From positions 62,001 through 126,000 of the forward strand of contig PUQB01000038.1 of assembly GCA_003024785.1 (NCBI GenBank): a DNA stretch of 64,000 nucleotides. The letters are read 5' to 3'. Below are positions 27,011 to 38,689 of the stretch, piece by piece; position 1 is the first letter of the stretch, and every line of letters begins with the position of its first letter. The stretch comes from Selaginella tamariscina (taxonomy: Eukaryota > Streptophyta > Lycopodiopsida > Selaginellales > Selaginellaceae). The position numbers and the translations under genes were made by a program. The notes below the pieces were generated by a model. The model saw only the letters and a list, made by a program, of their open reading frames with translations. It ran no database searches and had not been told where the DNA came from.

Positions 27011-27244
27011 CGATGTTAGAGTTTTAACCCAGAGGGTTAACAATGTGGCAACACGTGACTGCCAAGTAGCTATCCGACATTAATATTTTGTGTGAGCAAT
27101 GCTAAATCTTTCAAAACAACCTTTAAAGTTTGACTCAAATGCCCAAATATGCACAAGACTTAGAGTTTTATCCTAAGTCCTCTAGAATAATTATCTCATG
27201 AACCTTAATAATCTGAGTAGCTAAAAAACCTAGATAGACTCATG

Positions 27245-27375
27245 TCTCAACCCTATTAAGGAAATATGCCTTGCACATATCTTTATTAAGGAGACATGCT
27301 TTGCACATACCTCTGTTAAGGAGACATGCCTTGCATATACCTTTGTTAAGGAGACATGCCTTGCACATACCCTTG
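27245..27375 (+). repeat. Minisatellite of about 31 bp, four copies
   Basis: The phrase TTAAGGAGACATGCCTTGCA followed by CATACCT repeats four times with few changes, inside the first copy of the 1.7-kb repeat; the second copy (near 28970) has only one. Confidence 0.85.
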
Positions 27376-28345
27376 TGACAAAGCCAAGACATCATGATTT
27401 ACCCTTGGTGAATCACCCTCACTTGGGAGTATAACCCCTTTAAGGTGATAAGGGGGTGCCTTAAACCATGACTAACCCCTAATGGTTTGAGTGGTAAAGT
27501 CATACCTTAGTCCTAGGGTTAGTACTTAGTGAAGACACGAGTGTGCACTATAAGCGAACACGAGTGTTCTACTGAGCAAACTCTACAAGGTTAAGTTTGG
27601 ATAACCCTAAGTACACAACCTTGTAATTTAATGCTTCACAAAAGGGCTTCTACTAATGAACTTAGGTTGTGCTCTCGATTTCGGGTGAGCTAAACTAGGC
27701 ATAAATGAGAGATTGTGCATGAATCTTAGGGGACAAAAATGATGCCCAAGGCTTAACACCCTAAAATGAGTACAAGTACGCATGCTTACTAAAATATCCA
27801 ACCCTTCAGCATTAACCCCATGAGACAATCCTATAAGGTGTGCCTTAGGCATTATATTGTGTGTCATCTAGCCTAGTGTCACATCTTTATGTGACATTGT
27901 TTCCTAAATGTGAGCTATCATGCCATAACCCTTAATTTCAAAAGTTGCACCAAGTGCCACAAATGTGGCTCTCAAATGCCAACTCTATAACTATGTGATC
28001 CCTCAGGAACTTGTAAGGTAAACTTATTAACTAAGATTCCACACCTACAGTTGGACAAAGACACAAATGTACACTATTTAGTTATGAGTGCTACTCTTAA
28101 CTTGACGTGGAAAAGAAGGTTAAAGACAAGTTTCAACCTTTAACCCTTGGAATTTGTTGTCCAATAAGGTCTCCTAGGCATGGATTTACCAATGTTAAAG
28201 GTAAGTTACCCCAAAGGTGAGACATACCCTTATTTTCTGGAAACTAAGGTGGCACAACAAAAGGTTGTGCCTTGACAACACAAGTTAAAGTTTGTACCGA
28301 TAGAAGAATAACTAGCTTTGTCATGAACCCATGAATTCTCTTACA

Positions 28346-28700
28346 TATACCCTACCTTATTTATGTGATAGAGCCTTGCCCCCTCCCCATGTGTAAGTGG
28401 GCTAGCACGAAATGCCATTCCCTTAGTTAACGAGATGAGTTACAATTAACCTAATTCCTACCTCAAAACCCTACTTGAAGGGTGAAGGATTTTAGGACGT
28501 GGGTTAGGGCAACCCTAGGCATGGAGTTAGTGTTAGGGCAACCCTAGGGGTATTTAACATGCCAAACTCATTTGCATTAATCAATAAACCTAATTGGGAC
28601 GTCAAAAATCGGGAAAGAGTTTTTTAAAAGGTAAGTTCTACTATTGCTTAGAGTTTTTTACCGGGGGGGGCTCTGTCACATAAATAAAGTAGGGTATGTG
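28346..28700. mobile_element. MITE-like element with about 29-bp inverted ends
   Basis: The left end CATATACCCTACCTTATTT followed by ATGTGATAGAGCC (28345-28375) is the reverse complement, with a few mismatches, of the right end GGCTCTGTCACATAAATAAA followed by GTAGGGTATG (28670-28699). The 355-bp interior has no coding capacity. The same terminal sequence occurs alone at about 29946-29975 and 31130-31155, and in reverse at 40620-40650. Confidence 0.5.
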
Positions 28701-30396
28701 TCAAAGTTTTAACACGGAGGGCTAACATGTGGTAACACGTGGCCACCAAGCTTGGCCTTCCAGTGTCAATTCCCTGTGTGAGCAATGCTAAGTCTTCCAA
28801 GATGACCCTAAGAGTCTGACTTAGATGCCTAGTTGAACAAAAGATTTAAAGTCCTACCCTAAGTCCCCTAGAATGACCATCCCCCGAACCTTAAAGGATA
28901 TCATGAGTAGACTTTAGAATCCTATCTCAATAGACCTAGACATGCTCATGCCCTAACCCCACAAAGGAGATGTGTCTCACACATACCCCCATGACAAAGC
29001 TAAGGCATCGTCACTTACCCCATGAGGAATCACCCTCATTCCTAAGTACAACCCCATTAGGGAGACAAGGGGTACCCTGAGCCACAACTAACCCTTGAGG
29101 GTTTGAGTGGTCAAGTTATACCCTAGACCTATAGTACTTAGTGAGGACACAAGTGTGCATTGTAGGCGGACATGAGTGTTTTGCTAAACAAACTCCTTAA
29201 AGTTAGGTTTGGATAATCCTACGTACATGACCTTGCGAGTGCTTCATGAAAAGACTCATGTTAACAAGCTTAAGTTGCTCAACCCTTGGATTCCAAGGAG
29301 AACACTCCCCTAGCCAAGTATGCCAAAGCACACCTAGTTACGAGACCTAACCTCCCTTGAGTGGATGCCCAAGGCTTAGCTCCCTAGTGTGAGCACAAGC
29401 ATGAATGTTTGCTAGAGTATCCAACCTCTTGGCGACAAACCCTTGATACAACCCCAAAGGGCATGCCTCAGGCGTTGTATTGTGTGACATTTAGCCCAGT
29501 GTCACTCCATGTGACACTGCCTTCCGTGATGTGGGTTATCATGCCATAGCCCCTTAGATTCAAGAGTTGCATCAAGTGCCAAAATTGTGCCTCCTAAATG
29601 CCAACTCTGGAACCCCTTAGTGAACCCTCAAGAACTAGGTAATGTGAACCTGTCAAACAAGATCCCATGCCCACAGTTGAACAAGGCCACGGATGTGCCT
29701 TGCTTGGCCATGAGTGTTACACCTAGCTTGACATGGAGGAGAAGGCTAAAGACAAGCCTCAACCTCTGCCTCTTAGAACATGCATTCCAACAAGACCTTC
29801 CATGCATGGATTCACTGGTGAGTTACCCCAAAGGTGAAATTTAGGGCGGCACAACAGAGGGTTGTACCTTAACGACACAAGGTAAAGCTTGCATCGGCAT
29901 AAGAGTAATGAACTCAGTCATGAACCCAGGAGCTGTCCTACTCATACTTTACCTTATTTATGTGATGGAGCCCCCTCCCCCTCCCCCCCCTCTTTTCTTA
30001 AATGTGCAAGTGGGCTAGCATGGAATTAGCTAGCCCCTTATTAGTTAACGAGATGAGTGTTTAACTTAGTCTAATTCCTAACCCTAAAACCCTACCCAAG
30101 GGGGTGGGGGTTTTAGGGCATGGGTTAGGGCAACCCTAGGGGTGTTTCTAACCCTACTTAATACCCCAAATTCATCTACCTTAACTAATCAACTTAATTG
30201 GAACATTAAAACCAAGGGTGAGTTTTTTAGAAGGTAAGTGTTACCTTCGCTTACAGTTTCTCGCTATATCTAAGGACAACCGGTTGGACTACCCTTAAAC
30301 ACTTAAGTACACTAAGTGGGGCTATTTTTTACTACATCTAGGGTTCATCAATATAGTACAGTAGGTAACAACAATTAACCTCCAAAGTAAAGGGTC

Positions 30397-30600
30397 GAGC
30401 ACAAACATGCCTGTTTACTAGAGTATCCAACCCCTTGGCGACAAACTCTTAGGGTTGTCTTAGAGGACCTAGTACGAGCACAAGCATGCATGTTTACTAG
30501 AGTATCCAACCCCTTGGCGACAAACTCTTAGGGTTGTCTTAGAGGACCTAGTACGAGCACAAGCATGCATGTTTACTAGAGTATCCAACCCCTTGGCGAT
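30397..30600 (+). repeat. 79-bp tandem repeat, about 2.5 copies
   Basis: GAGCACAAACATGC at 30397 recurs as GAGCACAAGCATGC at 30476 and 30555, exactly 79 bp apart. Copies one and two are nearly identical, so the duplication is recent compared with the surrounding diverged repeat. Confidence 0.9.
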
Positions 30601-31164
30601 AAACCCATGACACGACCTCAAAGAGCATGCCTTGAGCATTGTATTGTGTGACGTCTTAGCCCAGTGTTATGACACTACCTTCCACGATGTGGGCTATCAT
30701 GCCATAGCCCTTAAACTCAAGAGTTGCACCAAGTGCCACAAATGTGGCTCCTAAATGCCAACTCTAAAACCCCTTAGTGAACCCTCAGGAACTGGGTAAT
30801 GTGAACCTGTCAAACAAGATCCCATGCCCACAGTTGGACAAGGACACGAATGTGCCTTGCTTGGCCATAAATGTTACACCTAGCTTGACATGGAAGAGGA
30901 GGCTTGAGACAAGTCTCAACCTCTGCCTCTTGGAACGTGCATTCCAACAAGACCTTCTATGCATGGATTTGCCAACGTTAAGGGTGAGCTACCCCGAAGG
31001 TGGGACATACCCTTGTCATTTAGAAGTTATGGCGACACAACAAAGGGTTGTATCTTAACAACACAAGATAAAGCTTGCGCCGACAAAAGAGCAAAGAACT
31101 CAGTCATGAACCTAGGAGCTCTCCTACTCATACTTTACCTTATTTATGTGACGGAGCCCCCATC

Positions 31165-32058
31165 TCAGCAGTTGAAAGTGGGCTTCTCAGCAGTTGAAAG
31201 TGGGCCACGCTTGGATTTGTTAACCTCCATAGGAACTGCTCCAGAAGGTGTCGTAGGAACATGTGCTACGGCTACAGGATTCGTTGGCAGGAACTGCTGA
31301 CGGAATTTTTCCTGATGGCGCTCGAACAAACGGTTGTCGCAGCGAACGGCCTGTTGCATGATCTCCGCTAACGTTTGAGCATCCGGTAATGGAAGGAGAA
31401 GGTCCTTCACATCATCCCTCAGCCCAAAACGAAAGTGTTCAATCAACGCAGTCTCGTCCCATGGAATGTTTGTGCACAATTGCTGGAATTCGGATGCATA
31501 AACTGAAGCTGGTTTGGATCCTTGTGTGAGCCTCCGTAACTTGGTGCATGCAGAAGGGTACTTATCAAGATCTCCAAAACAGGCTTCAAAGGCAGCCACG
31601 AAACCTTCAAAGTCCTCCATCAATGGGTCGTCACGCTCCAGCAAGGGAGCAACCCAAGCTCGTGGAGATCCACTTAGTAAGGATGCCAAAAGGCCAACCT
31701 TTTGTGCATCTGTCGAGTAGCGGCGTGGTTGCATGCGGATCAAGAGTCGGATCTGATTCAGGAAACCTTGGAAATCAGCATGGTTGCCACTGAACTTCTC
31801 TGGCATGCTGATCTTCGGCTTCGGAGAAAAGTTCGATGAAGAAGGAACCACCGATGCCTGAGAAAGAGCCTGCGCAGCAGCCTTGGAGGATGCATCAACA
31901 ACTGCATGTGCCGCATGGGTGGAGCCTTGCATATCGGTGACCACTTGGCGCAAAGTGGCCAGCTCATGAAGCAACATTTGGTGCTCGCATTGAAAGTGCT
32001 CAAAATCAGCCATGATCTTATGAAAGAAAGAAAGGAAAAAACGAAGGAAAAGAATCAA
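31165..32058 (-). mobile_element. Chromovirus Gag block, inverted relative to pol
   Basis: A minus-strand reading frame with the retrotransposon Gag fold of the Sushi/PEG10-like type: SMPEKFSGNHADFQGFLNQI, a Trp-containing GSPRAWVAPLL, FEGFVAAFEACFGD and YASEFQQLCTNIPW. It is a fossil fragment that lacks the zinc knuckle and ends in a 21-bp duplicated phrase (CAGCAGTTGAAAGTGGGC) at the repeat boundary. About 90 bp of the Gag tail is present again in plus orientation near 32195-32280. Confidence 0.8.
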
Positions 32059-32097
32059 GGAAAAAAAAGTAGCTGGGAAACGAAGAGCTATGAAAAA

Positions 32098-32200
32098 AGA
32101 TTCAGGAACCAGGAAGCGAGTAGGATTCCGGGAAAGGAAGGCTTGACTCAGGACAGGACCGAGAGCAGGACAGGAACTAGAAACAGGAACAGGAACATGT
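32098..32200 (-). mobile_element. Fragment of the chromovirus LTR, inverted
   Basis: The phrases AGGAACCAGGAAGC, AGTAGGATTCC and AAGGCTTGACTCAGGA are the reverse complement of the 3' part of the LTR at 36429-36995. With the Gag block next to it, this is the 5' end piece of a second, oppositely oriented copy. Confidence 0.75.
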
Positions 32201-32251
32201 TCCTACGACACCTTCTGGAGCAGTTTCCTATGGAGGTTAACAATTCCAAGC

Positions 32252-33480
32252 ATGGCCCACTTTCAACTGCTGAGAAGCAACGTCGACGGGGTGAGAACCT
32301 ATGCTTGTATTGTGGTGCAGCAGGACACAAGGTGGCGGAATGTCTTAATAAAGCCAGGAAGTTCAAGGCGCGTGAAGCCGAAGCTGAAGTTCAGTCGGAA
32401 AACTTCAATGTCCACTTCGTCTAGGAGCCGCGAAGTTGGACGTAGGTGCAGGCTCCATTGGTGCTGCTCATACCATTCCATCACTCAAGTTTCCTGTACA
32501 CATTCGCTCAATAATCGAGAGCTCAAGGAGTTTGCCCTGTTAGACACTGGTGCAAATGCATGTTTCATGGATGACACTTTTGCAGCTCAACATGGCATTC
32601 CGGTGGTGAAGTTGAAGCGTGCAATTCTTGTAGAGGTGGCCGATGGTCGTTTGATTGCTTCTGGCGCAGTTACCCACGCTACCACACCTCTCTCTTGCAA
32701 TCATGGTGCATTCAACTGTTCGATTTCCTTCAACCTGATCAAGACTCGGTCGACTCCCATCATTTTTGGCATGCCATGGTTTGTTGTTGCAAATCCGCAG
32801 ATCGACTGGAGGTCTAGGACGCTCACGTTTTCCTCTCCAGCAGCCAGGATCAACCCTGTACCTTCCTGCGTGCAAGATACATCCTTGGTGTCTGAGGCAG
32901 TACAAGCTACAGGATTGACCGTGCCTGTTCCTGTACCAATGTTGAAGACTCCTGCTCGACAGGATTCACCTCATGTCAGTTCCTCAGCACATCCGCAGGC
33001 TTTCTCCACTCCTGTAAGTTTGCGGTGTCCTGTACAGGGTTCTTCCAATCCTGTATCAGTGTCGAAGGTTCCTCCTCAACAGGATCCACCTCCTGTTGGT
33101 CCATCAGCACACTCACAGGCTCTCCTCACTCCTGTGCATCCACGGACTTCTGTACAGGTTTCTTCCAATCCTGTACACTTGTCAACATCCACATCTGTTT
33201 CTTCCAATCCTGCTTCTTTTCATTACTCTGTTTCTATTCCACCCCCCAAGATCCTTCCTCTTTTTCAATCACAGCTCCCTCCTGCTCCTCTCCGAGTTCT
33301 TACCACTACCATGTATGAACTTGCCACTGATCCTGCTCCTTTCCACCTTTTTGCCTTTCAAGTAACTCCTACGTCCTCTTCTACCTTTCCTGTGTCTGAC
33401 TCTCCTGTTTTTCAATCTCCTTCGCCTACTCCTTATCCCTCTCCTCCTTCTTCTCTACCATCCAAGTACCACGACTTTAA
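32252..33480 (+). mobile_element. Chromovirus zinc knuckle and aspartic protease region (fossil)
   Basis: A CCHC knuckle (CLYCGAAGHKVAEC) is followed by a protease-type stretch with the active-site motif LLDTGANACFMDD and the flap-side IIFGMPWF. A long Pro/Ser-rich linker with a repeated CCTGTAC/GTACAGG theme leads to the polymerase. Confidence 0.8.
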
Positions 33481-33488
33481 GGACGTTT

Positions 33489-34860
33489 TTGACAAGCACA
33501 AGGCTACAGTTCTTCCTGTTCACAGGTCCTACGACTGTCCTATTGATCTTGCAGAAGGAAAGACCCACCGTTCGGACCGATTTACGCATTGTCACCCACA
33601 GAGTTGGAGGTTCTTCGCCAGTACATCGAGGACAACTTGGCATCCGGCTTCATTCGTCACTCAAAGTCCCCTGCAGGAGCGCCAATCTTCTTTGTCAAGA
33701 AGAAGGATGGGAGCTTACGTTTGGTTGTGGACTACAGGGGTTTGAATCAAGCTACCATTCGGAATCGGTACCCGTTGCCATTGATCCCGGAACTTCTCGA
33801 TCGGCTGCGAGGAGCAAAGGTGTTCACGAAGATCGACTTACGAGGGGCCTACAACCTTGTACGGATTCGTCCCGGCGATGAGTGGAAGACTGCCTTTCGT
33901 ACAAGGTATGGACACTTCGAGTACACGGTGATGCCTTTCGGCCTTACCAATGCCCCAGCCGTGTTCCAACACATGGTGAACGACATCTTTCGTGACTTCT
34001 TGGACCAGTTTGTGGTGATCTACCTCGACGACATTTTGATTTTCTCCAAGGACCAGGCGGCACATGACAAGCATGTACGGTTGGTTCTACAGCGGCTTCG
34101 TGAGCATGGCTTGTATGCGAAGTTGGAGAAGTGTTTTTTCGATAGGGATTCTGTGGAGTTCTTGGGCTACATCGTCTCTCCTGCTGGCGTTTCCATGGAC
34201 ATGCACAAGGTGAAGACCATCGTGGAGTGGGAGAGGCCCAAGTCTGTACGAGATGTACAATGTTTCCTTGGCTTTGCAAACTTCTACAGGCGATTCATAC
34301 AGGACTTCTCCAAGCGTGTACTTCCACTCACGGAACTCACCAAGCGCACAGAGGTTTTCTCTTGGTCCGACAAGGCGGAACATGCATTCACAACACTCAA
34401 GGACACCTTCACGACAGCTCCGATTTTAGCACATCCTGATCCTTCTCGTCCTTTCTTCGTTGAAGCAGATGCCTCGGATTTTGCAGTAGGATCCGTCCTA
34501 TCGCAAGTTGGAGAGGACAAGTTGCTTCATCCTGTAGCTTTTCACTCTCGTAAGTTCCTGTCGGCGGAGATCAATTACGAGATTCATGACAAGGAACTCA
34601 AGGCCATTGTGGATTCGTTTGAGGAGTGGCGGCATTTCCTGGAAGGTGCTGCACATCCTGTACAAGTTCTTACGGATCACAAGAACCTGGAGTACTTTCA
34701 AACGGCTCGAGTTCTCAGTCGGCGACAGGCTAGGTGGGCGAGTTCCTATCACGTTTTGACTTCGTCATCGTCTACAGGCCCGGTTTTCGGAATGGCAAGG
34801 CGGACGCATTGTCTAGGCGCTCTTACCTTGCACCAAGCCCGGGCGATCCTGCATTTGACT
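33489..34860 (+). mobile_element. Chromovirus reverse transcriptase and RNase H (fossil)
   Basis: The reverse transcriptase shows [47 protein letters not shown] and the catalytic YLDD box, then [12 protein letters not shown]. RNase H shows [17 protein letters not shown] and HDKELKAIV. The YLDD and adjacent wording are of the chromovirus / Tf1-Sushi style. Confidence 0.88.
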
Positions 34861-36417
34861 GTCAAAGGCAAGTGTTGTTGGGTCCTGATCGATTCCGGCT
34901 TGCGGCACTGCAGGTTCATCAGGCTCCAGCAAATTCAACACTCCTACAGGACGTTTCGCAGTTGGCTACAGACGACTTGGCAAAGAATGTGTTCTCACAC
35001 ATTCATCCTGACGTTGCAAGTTCCTCTTCCTCCAGTTCCCGTCCAGACTACAACCTGTTCACCATACAGGATGGACTCCTGTACCGGGAAGGTCTCCTGT
35101 ACGTTCCTGTTGGTGTTTGCAGGACTCGTGTGGTACAGGATTGTCATGATACCCCGCTACAGGACATTTTGGTGTGGCCAAGACAGTTGAGTTGGTGACT
35201 CGCAACTATTGGTGGCCTGGGTTGCGAGGTTTTGTGGAAAGGTTTGTACGGAGTTGTGACACCTGCAACAGGTCGAAGATGCCTCATCATGCACCTTCTG
35301 GTCTTCTTCGTCCTCTTCCTGTTCCTTCTGCCCTTGGAGATCCATTTCTATGGATTTCCTCACAGATCTTCCTCCTTCTCGTGGATTCGATGCAGTTCTT
35401 GTGGTGGTTGACCGTTTCACCAAGCAGGCTCATTTCCTACCCTGCAACAAGACAGCTACAGGTCAGACAACTGCCGAGTTGGTGATCCGTGAGGTGTTCC
35501 GACATCATGGTCTTCCTGAGAGCATTGTTTCCGATCGAGGTCCACAATTCATGTCCAAGTTTTGGCGAGAGCTTCTTCGGAGTCTACAGGTTAAAGCGGA
35601 TCTTTCTTCAGGATATCACCCGCAAACTGATGGACAGTCAGAACGCACAATCCAGACCTTGGAGCAATATCTTCGTGCTTCATCAGTTACCAACAGGATA
35701 ATTGGTTGGACCTTCTTCCTATGGCGGAGTTTGCCTACAACAACTCCATTCACGCATCTACAGGCCAGACACCTTTCTTTGCTCTTACAGGCCACCATCC
35801 ACGTTTTGACTTTGCTTCCCTTCTCCTTCTTCCGCTCCTGCAGTACAGGATCGTCTCCAGCATCTTCGTCAGGTACAGGATGATCTCCGGTTCATCTTCA
35901 GCAGGCACAGGAACGGTACAAGCATCATGCTGATGCTCACCGTCAGCCGGCACCTGCATACAAGATTGGTGATCTCGTGTGGCTTCTTCGTCGACACATT
36001 CGCACCAACAGGCCTTCTTCTAAGTTGGATTTTCAACGATTGGGCCCTTACAGGATCGTGGCGGAGGTAAATCCTGTAGCTTTCCGACTCGAGTTACCAT
36101 CCACGGTGAAACTTCATCCTGTGTTTCACACCTCCTTGTTGGAGCCGTATCATCCTTCTTCTCTTCCTGGTCGTGCTTCTTCTCCTCCCCCTCCTGTGGT
36201 CATTGCTGGTGAACCTGAGTACGAAGTTGCAGCCATCCTTGATTCTCGTCTTCATCGTCGCCAACTTCAATACTTGGTGGATTGGAAAGGTTATTTGCCT
36301 ACCGATCGCACTTGGGAACCTGCATCCAACTTACTCCATGCTTCTTCCAAAGTTGCTGCCTTCCATCGGCATTATCCTGCTAAACCAGGTCCTAAGACTC
36401 GTGGAACTCGTCCTTAG
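34861..36417 (+). mobile_element. Chromovirus integrase and chromodomain (fossil)
   Basis: The region keeps a HHCC-type zinc-binding stretch (SCDTCNRSK), catalytic-core phrases FTKQAHFLPC and SDRGPQFMSKFWRELL, and a GYHPQTDGQSERT motif. Near 36220-36390 a chromodomain follows (LQYLVDWKGY and TWEPASNL), which in relatives guides insertion into heterochromatin. Confidence 0.85.
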
Positions 36418-36428
36418 GGAGGAGGTGC

Positions 36429-36995
36429 TGTCACAACCCGATACAGGATACAGGATACAGGATACAGGATCAGATTTCGGATACAGGATACGGGTTACAG
36501 GATATGCCTGCAGGATATTCCTACAGGATATACCTATAGGATATTCCTATAGGATATGCCTATAGGATATGCTACAGGATATGCCTAGAGGATAAGGGAC
36601 ACTATTCTTAGCTCATGACTAGATTAGACTCATGACTAGATTAGCTTGGAGTTGTGAGCATAAAAGCTCCGACCTAATTGTTGTACAATCAGTTACTATC
36701 AACACCAGTCTTCTACGATCATTCTTGTTCTTGTCTTGTCTTGTTTGTCTTGCTCCTTTGCCTCCTGCTCTTGTCCTACTCCTGGATCCTATCCGTTCCT
36801 GTCTTGCTCCTGAATCCTGTCCTGTTCTTGTCTCGCTCCTGATCCTGTCCTACTCCTGATTCCTGAGGTCCCAGTTCCTATTCTGCTATCTTGCTCCCGG
36901 ATCCTATCCTGATCCTGATCCGTCCTGTTCCTGAGTCAAGCCTTCCTGTCCCTGGAATCCTACTTGCTTCCTGGTTCCTGGATCGTGGCTTGACA
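36429..36995 (+). mobile_element. 3' LTR of the chromovirus
   Basis: It starts TGTCACAACCC directly after a purine tract (GGGAGGAGG) and ends GGCTTGACA, so it has the usual TG...CA ends and is 567 bp long. The 5' part carries tandem ACAGGAT units, and the 3' part is dense in TCCTG. A probable promoter region lies near 36655 (AGCATAAAAGC). A related solo LTR is at 63327-63901. Confidence 0.85.
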
Positions 36996-37289
36996 CACAA
37001 TGTATAATATTTAACTTTTGTAAGACCATTAATTCCTTTAACGTTTTAATGACAGGGTCGCAATCTCTTCAAAGAATTCTAGGCTACACAGTAGACGCTG
37101 TATGTATATATATGTATACATAAGGGTATCTGTTTATGTATTTTATTATATAACTTATTAGTTTATATTTTATAACAATATATAGAGGTATCTTAAATTT
37201 ATATTTACAACGCGTGATTGCTTTAAAGGCGAATTAATAAGCAATGCATGTCATATATATATATATATATATTATATGTATACAAGAAA

Positions 37290-38400
37290 GTTGTTTTCCC
37301 TGGTTAAGATCTCCCCATACAAGCAACGACGTCCACGTTACCACGTCCCTCTCTACCATTCCCTCGAACACGCTCCTCGCAAGACCAACCTGCCCGGACT
37401 TCCCATACATGTCCACAAGTGTGTTCCCCACAAAGAGTTCTCTATCAAATCCATAACTCACAGTCAAGGAATGGATCTTCTTCCCTATCTCAAGTGATGG
37501 CTTCAAAGTACAACAATCGAGTGCCAGGATAAACGTCACACGGTCAGGGTTCACTTCTTTCTTTCCTTCCAGCCTCTCAAACAGTTTCAAAGCTCGGTTG
37601 AACTCACCATGGTAAGCATATGCCTTGATCATCCCATTCCAAGTCACTGTTTTCTGTGTAACCATTCCCTCAAACACTTCCTCAGCCTCTTCCAAACTGT
37701 TGCACTTCGCATACATGCTCAAGAGCGTATTACAAACCACCGTGTCCGTCTTCACTCGCTCATCGCATCCGAGTAAATGTTCATGTATTCCCTTGCCACC
37801 TTTTAGGTCCCCCAGGTTCCCACACGAATGAAGAGCAACACTAAAAGCAACGGTATCAGGTTGTACATTATCTGAAATCATATTGTGGAAAAGCCGCATG
37901 GCTTCCCGGTCCTCCCCGTGCTGCACATATGCCCGAATAATCGTCGTCCATGAAACATTGTCTCTCTCCAGAAGATTCTCAAAGACCGCTCGAGCCATGG
38001 TAAGTTCTCCATAGCGTCTGTACAAGTTTACTAGCACGTTTCCTACGACGACACACGCTTCCTCTGTCTCTGGGATGCGTGTATCGATCTTCCACACGAC
38101 AAAGAGTTTAACTCTGCACATGCATCTATAGCTGCCTTGAGAGTTACTTTGTTAGGCTTGTCACCTTCCAAGTTCATCCTCTAGTATATCCCAAGAGCTT
38201 CTCCAAGCAAGCCTACTTCCAGGTATATGGATATCATCGTTGTACACGAGATGACATCCCGCATCAGCATTTGTTTGAAGATCTTCCTAGCCTCATCGGG
38301 ACACCCACACCTCCCATAGAAGTTGGTCAATGCGTTGTCCAAATACCAAGATACCAAACATATACAAGAGGTTCTGAAGCTTTACCCGTGTACAAGCTTT
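37290..38400 (-). pseudogene. PPR gene fragment
   Basis: The minus strand encodes PPR repeats such as NLYRRYGELTMARAVFENLL, NTLLSMYAKCNSLEEAEEVF, GNTLVDMYGKSGQVGLARSV and MVERDVVTWTSLL. It then ends in AT-repeat sequence instead of further repeats. Upstream (38122-38400) PPR peptide continues (MLMRDVISCTTMISIYLEVG, then NLEGDKPNKVTLKAAIDACA), interrupted by a stop and frame changes. No organelle presequence, no E or DYW domain. It lies just beyond the retroelement LTR. It is a partial, dead copy of an RNA-binding organelle factor. Confidence 0.75.
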
Positions 38401-38689
38401 TCTGTACATATCAACTTGGTCGGAGCACTGAATAAGTGGGATTAAGGATTATATATATATAGATAGTGGGATTAAGGGTTATATATTTATATTTAGAGGG
38501 GTTATATATATTCAATGCTCTATATATAATAGGGGTCGCGTATATTGTTTCACAAATCATTTCAAAAAATAAAGTATTCACTCTCGTTGGATTTCAATGT
38601 TATATACGTACTCATTTGTGGATTAATAAAATGTTATGTACACACTCACACATGTACTTATATATAAAAAAAGATTGTGTAATACTATA

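Larger units (their letters stand above)
27012..31158 (+). repeat. Tandem diverged copies of a non-coding repeat (about 1.7 kb unit)
   Basis: A unit starting GAGTTTTAACCCAGAGGG (27012) recurs at 28702 as AAAGTTTTAACACGGAGGG, and both are followed by the same order of motifs (GTGAGCAATGCTAA, CATGCCTTGCAC, TGTGCCAAGTGCCA-like phrases, GTTGGACAA, CTTGACATGGA). A third, partial copy spans about 30390-31158. Copies differ by many substitutions. No long open frame with a known domain is present; the 85-113 codon frames in it are chance. It may be a non-autonomous LTR-type or satellite-like repeat. The right edge is cut by retroelement sequence. Confidence 0.65.
31159..36995 (+). mobile_element. Ty3/gypsy chromovirus fossil, rearranged, 3' LTR present
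   Basis: A Metaviridae-type (Ty3/gypsy) element with chromodomain. In plus orientation from about 32200: zinc knuckle, aspartic protease, reverse transcriptase, RNase H, integrase, chromodomain, purine tract and 3' LTR (36429-36995). No 5' LTR is present. At the left, a Gag block and a scrap of LTR lie in the opposite orientation (31165-32200), so the locus is a head-to-head composite of two partial copies or a rearranged one. It is broken, with roughly half a dozen frame breaks in the plus-strand part. Age cannot be taken from LTR pairs because only one LTR is left. The well-kept motifs suggest it is not very old. Confidence 0.85.

Noticed and set aside
29587-31300. Open frames of 85-113 codons in the 1.7-kb repeat
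   Set aside because: They recur only because the repeat recurs; no start context, no domain, and not kept between copies.
31165-32058. Host-domesticated Gag gene (RTL/PEG10-like)
   Set aside because: It is flanked by an LTR scrap and the rest of the element in the opposite orientation, and it lacks its end. A retroelement fossil explains it.
36632-36859. Open frame in the LTR (and its counterpart at 63585-63899)
   Set aside because: Low-complexity TCCTG-derived peptide inside the LTR; not a gene.
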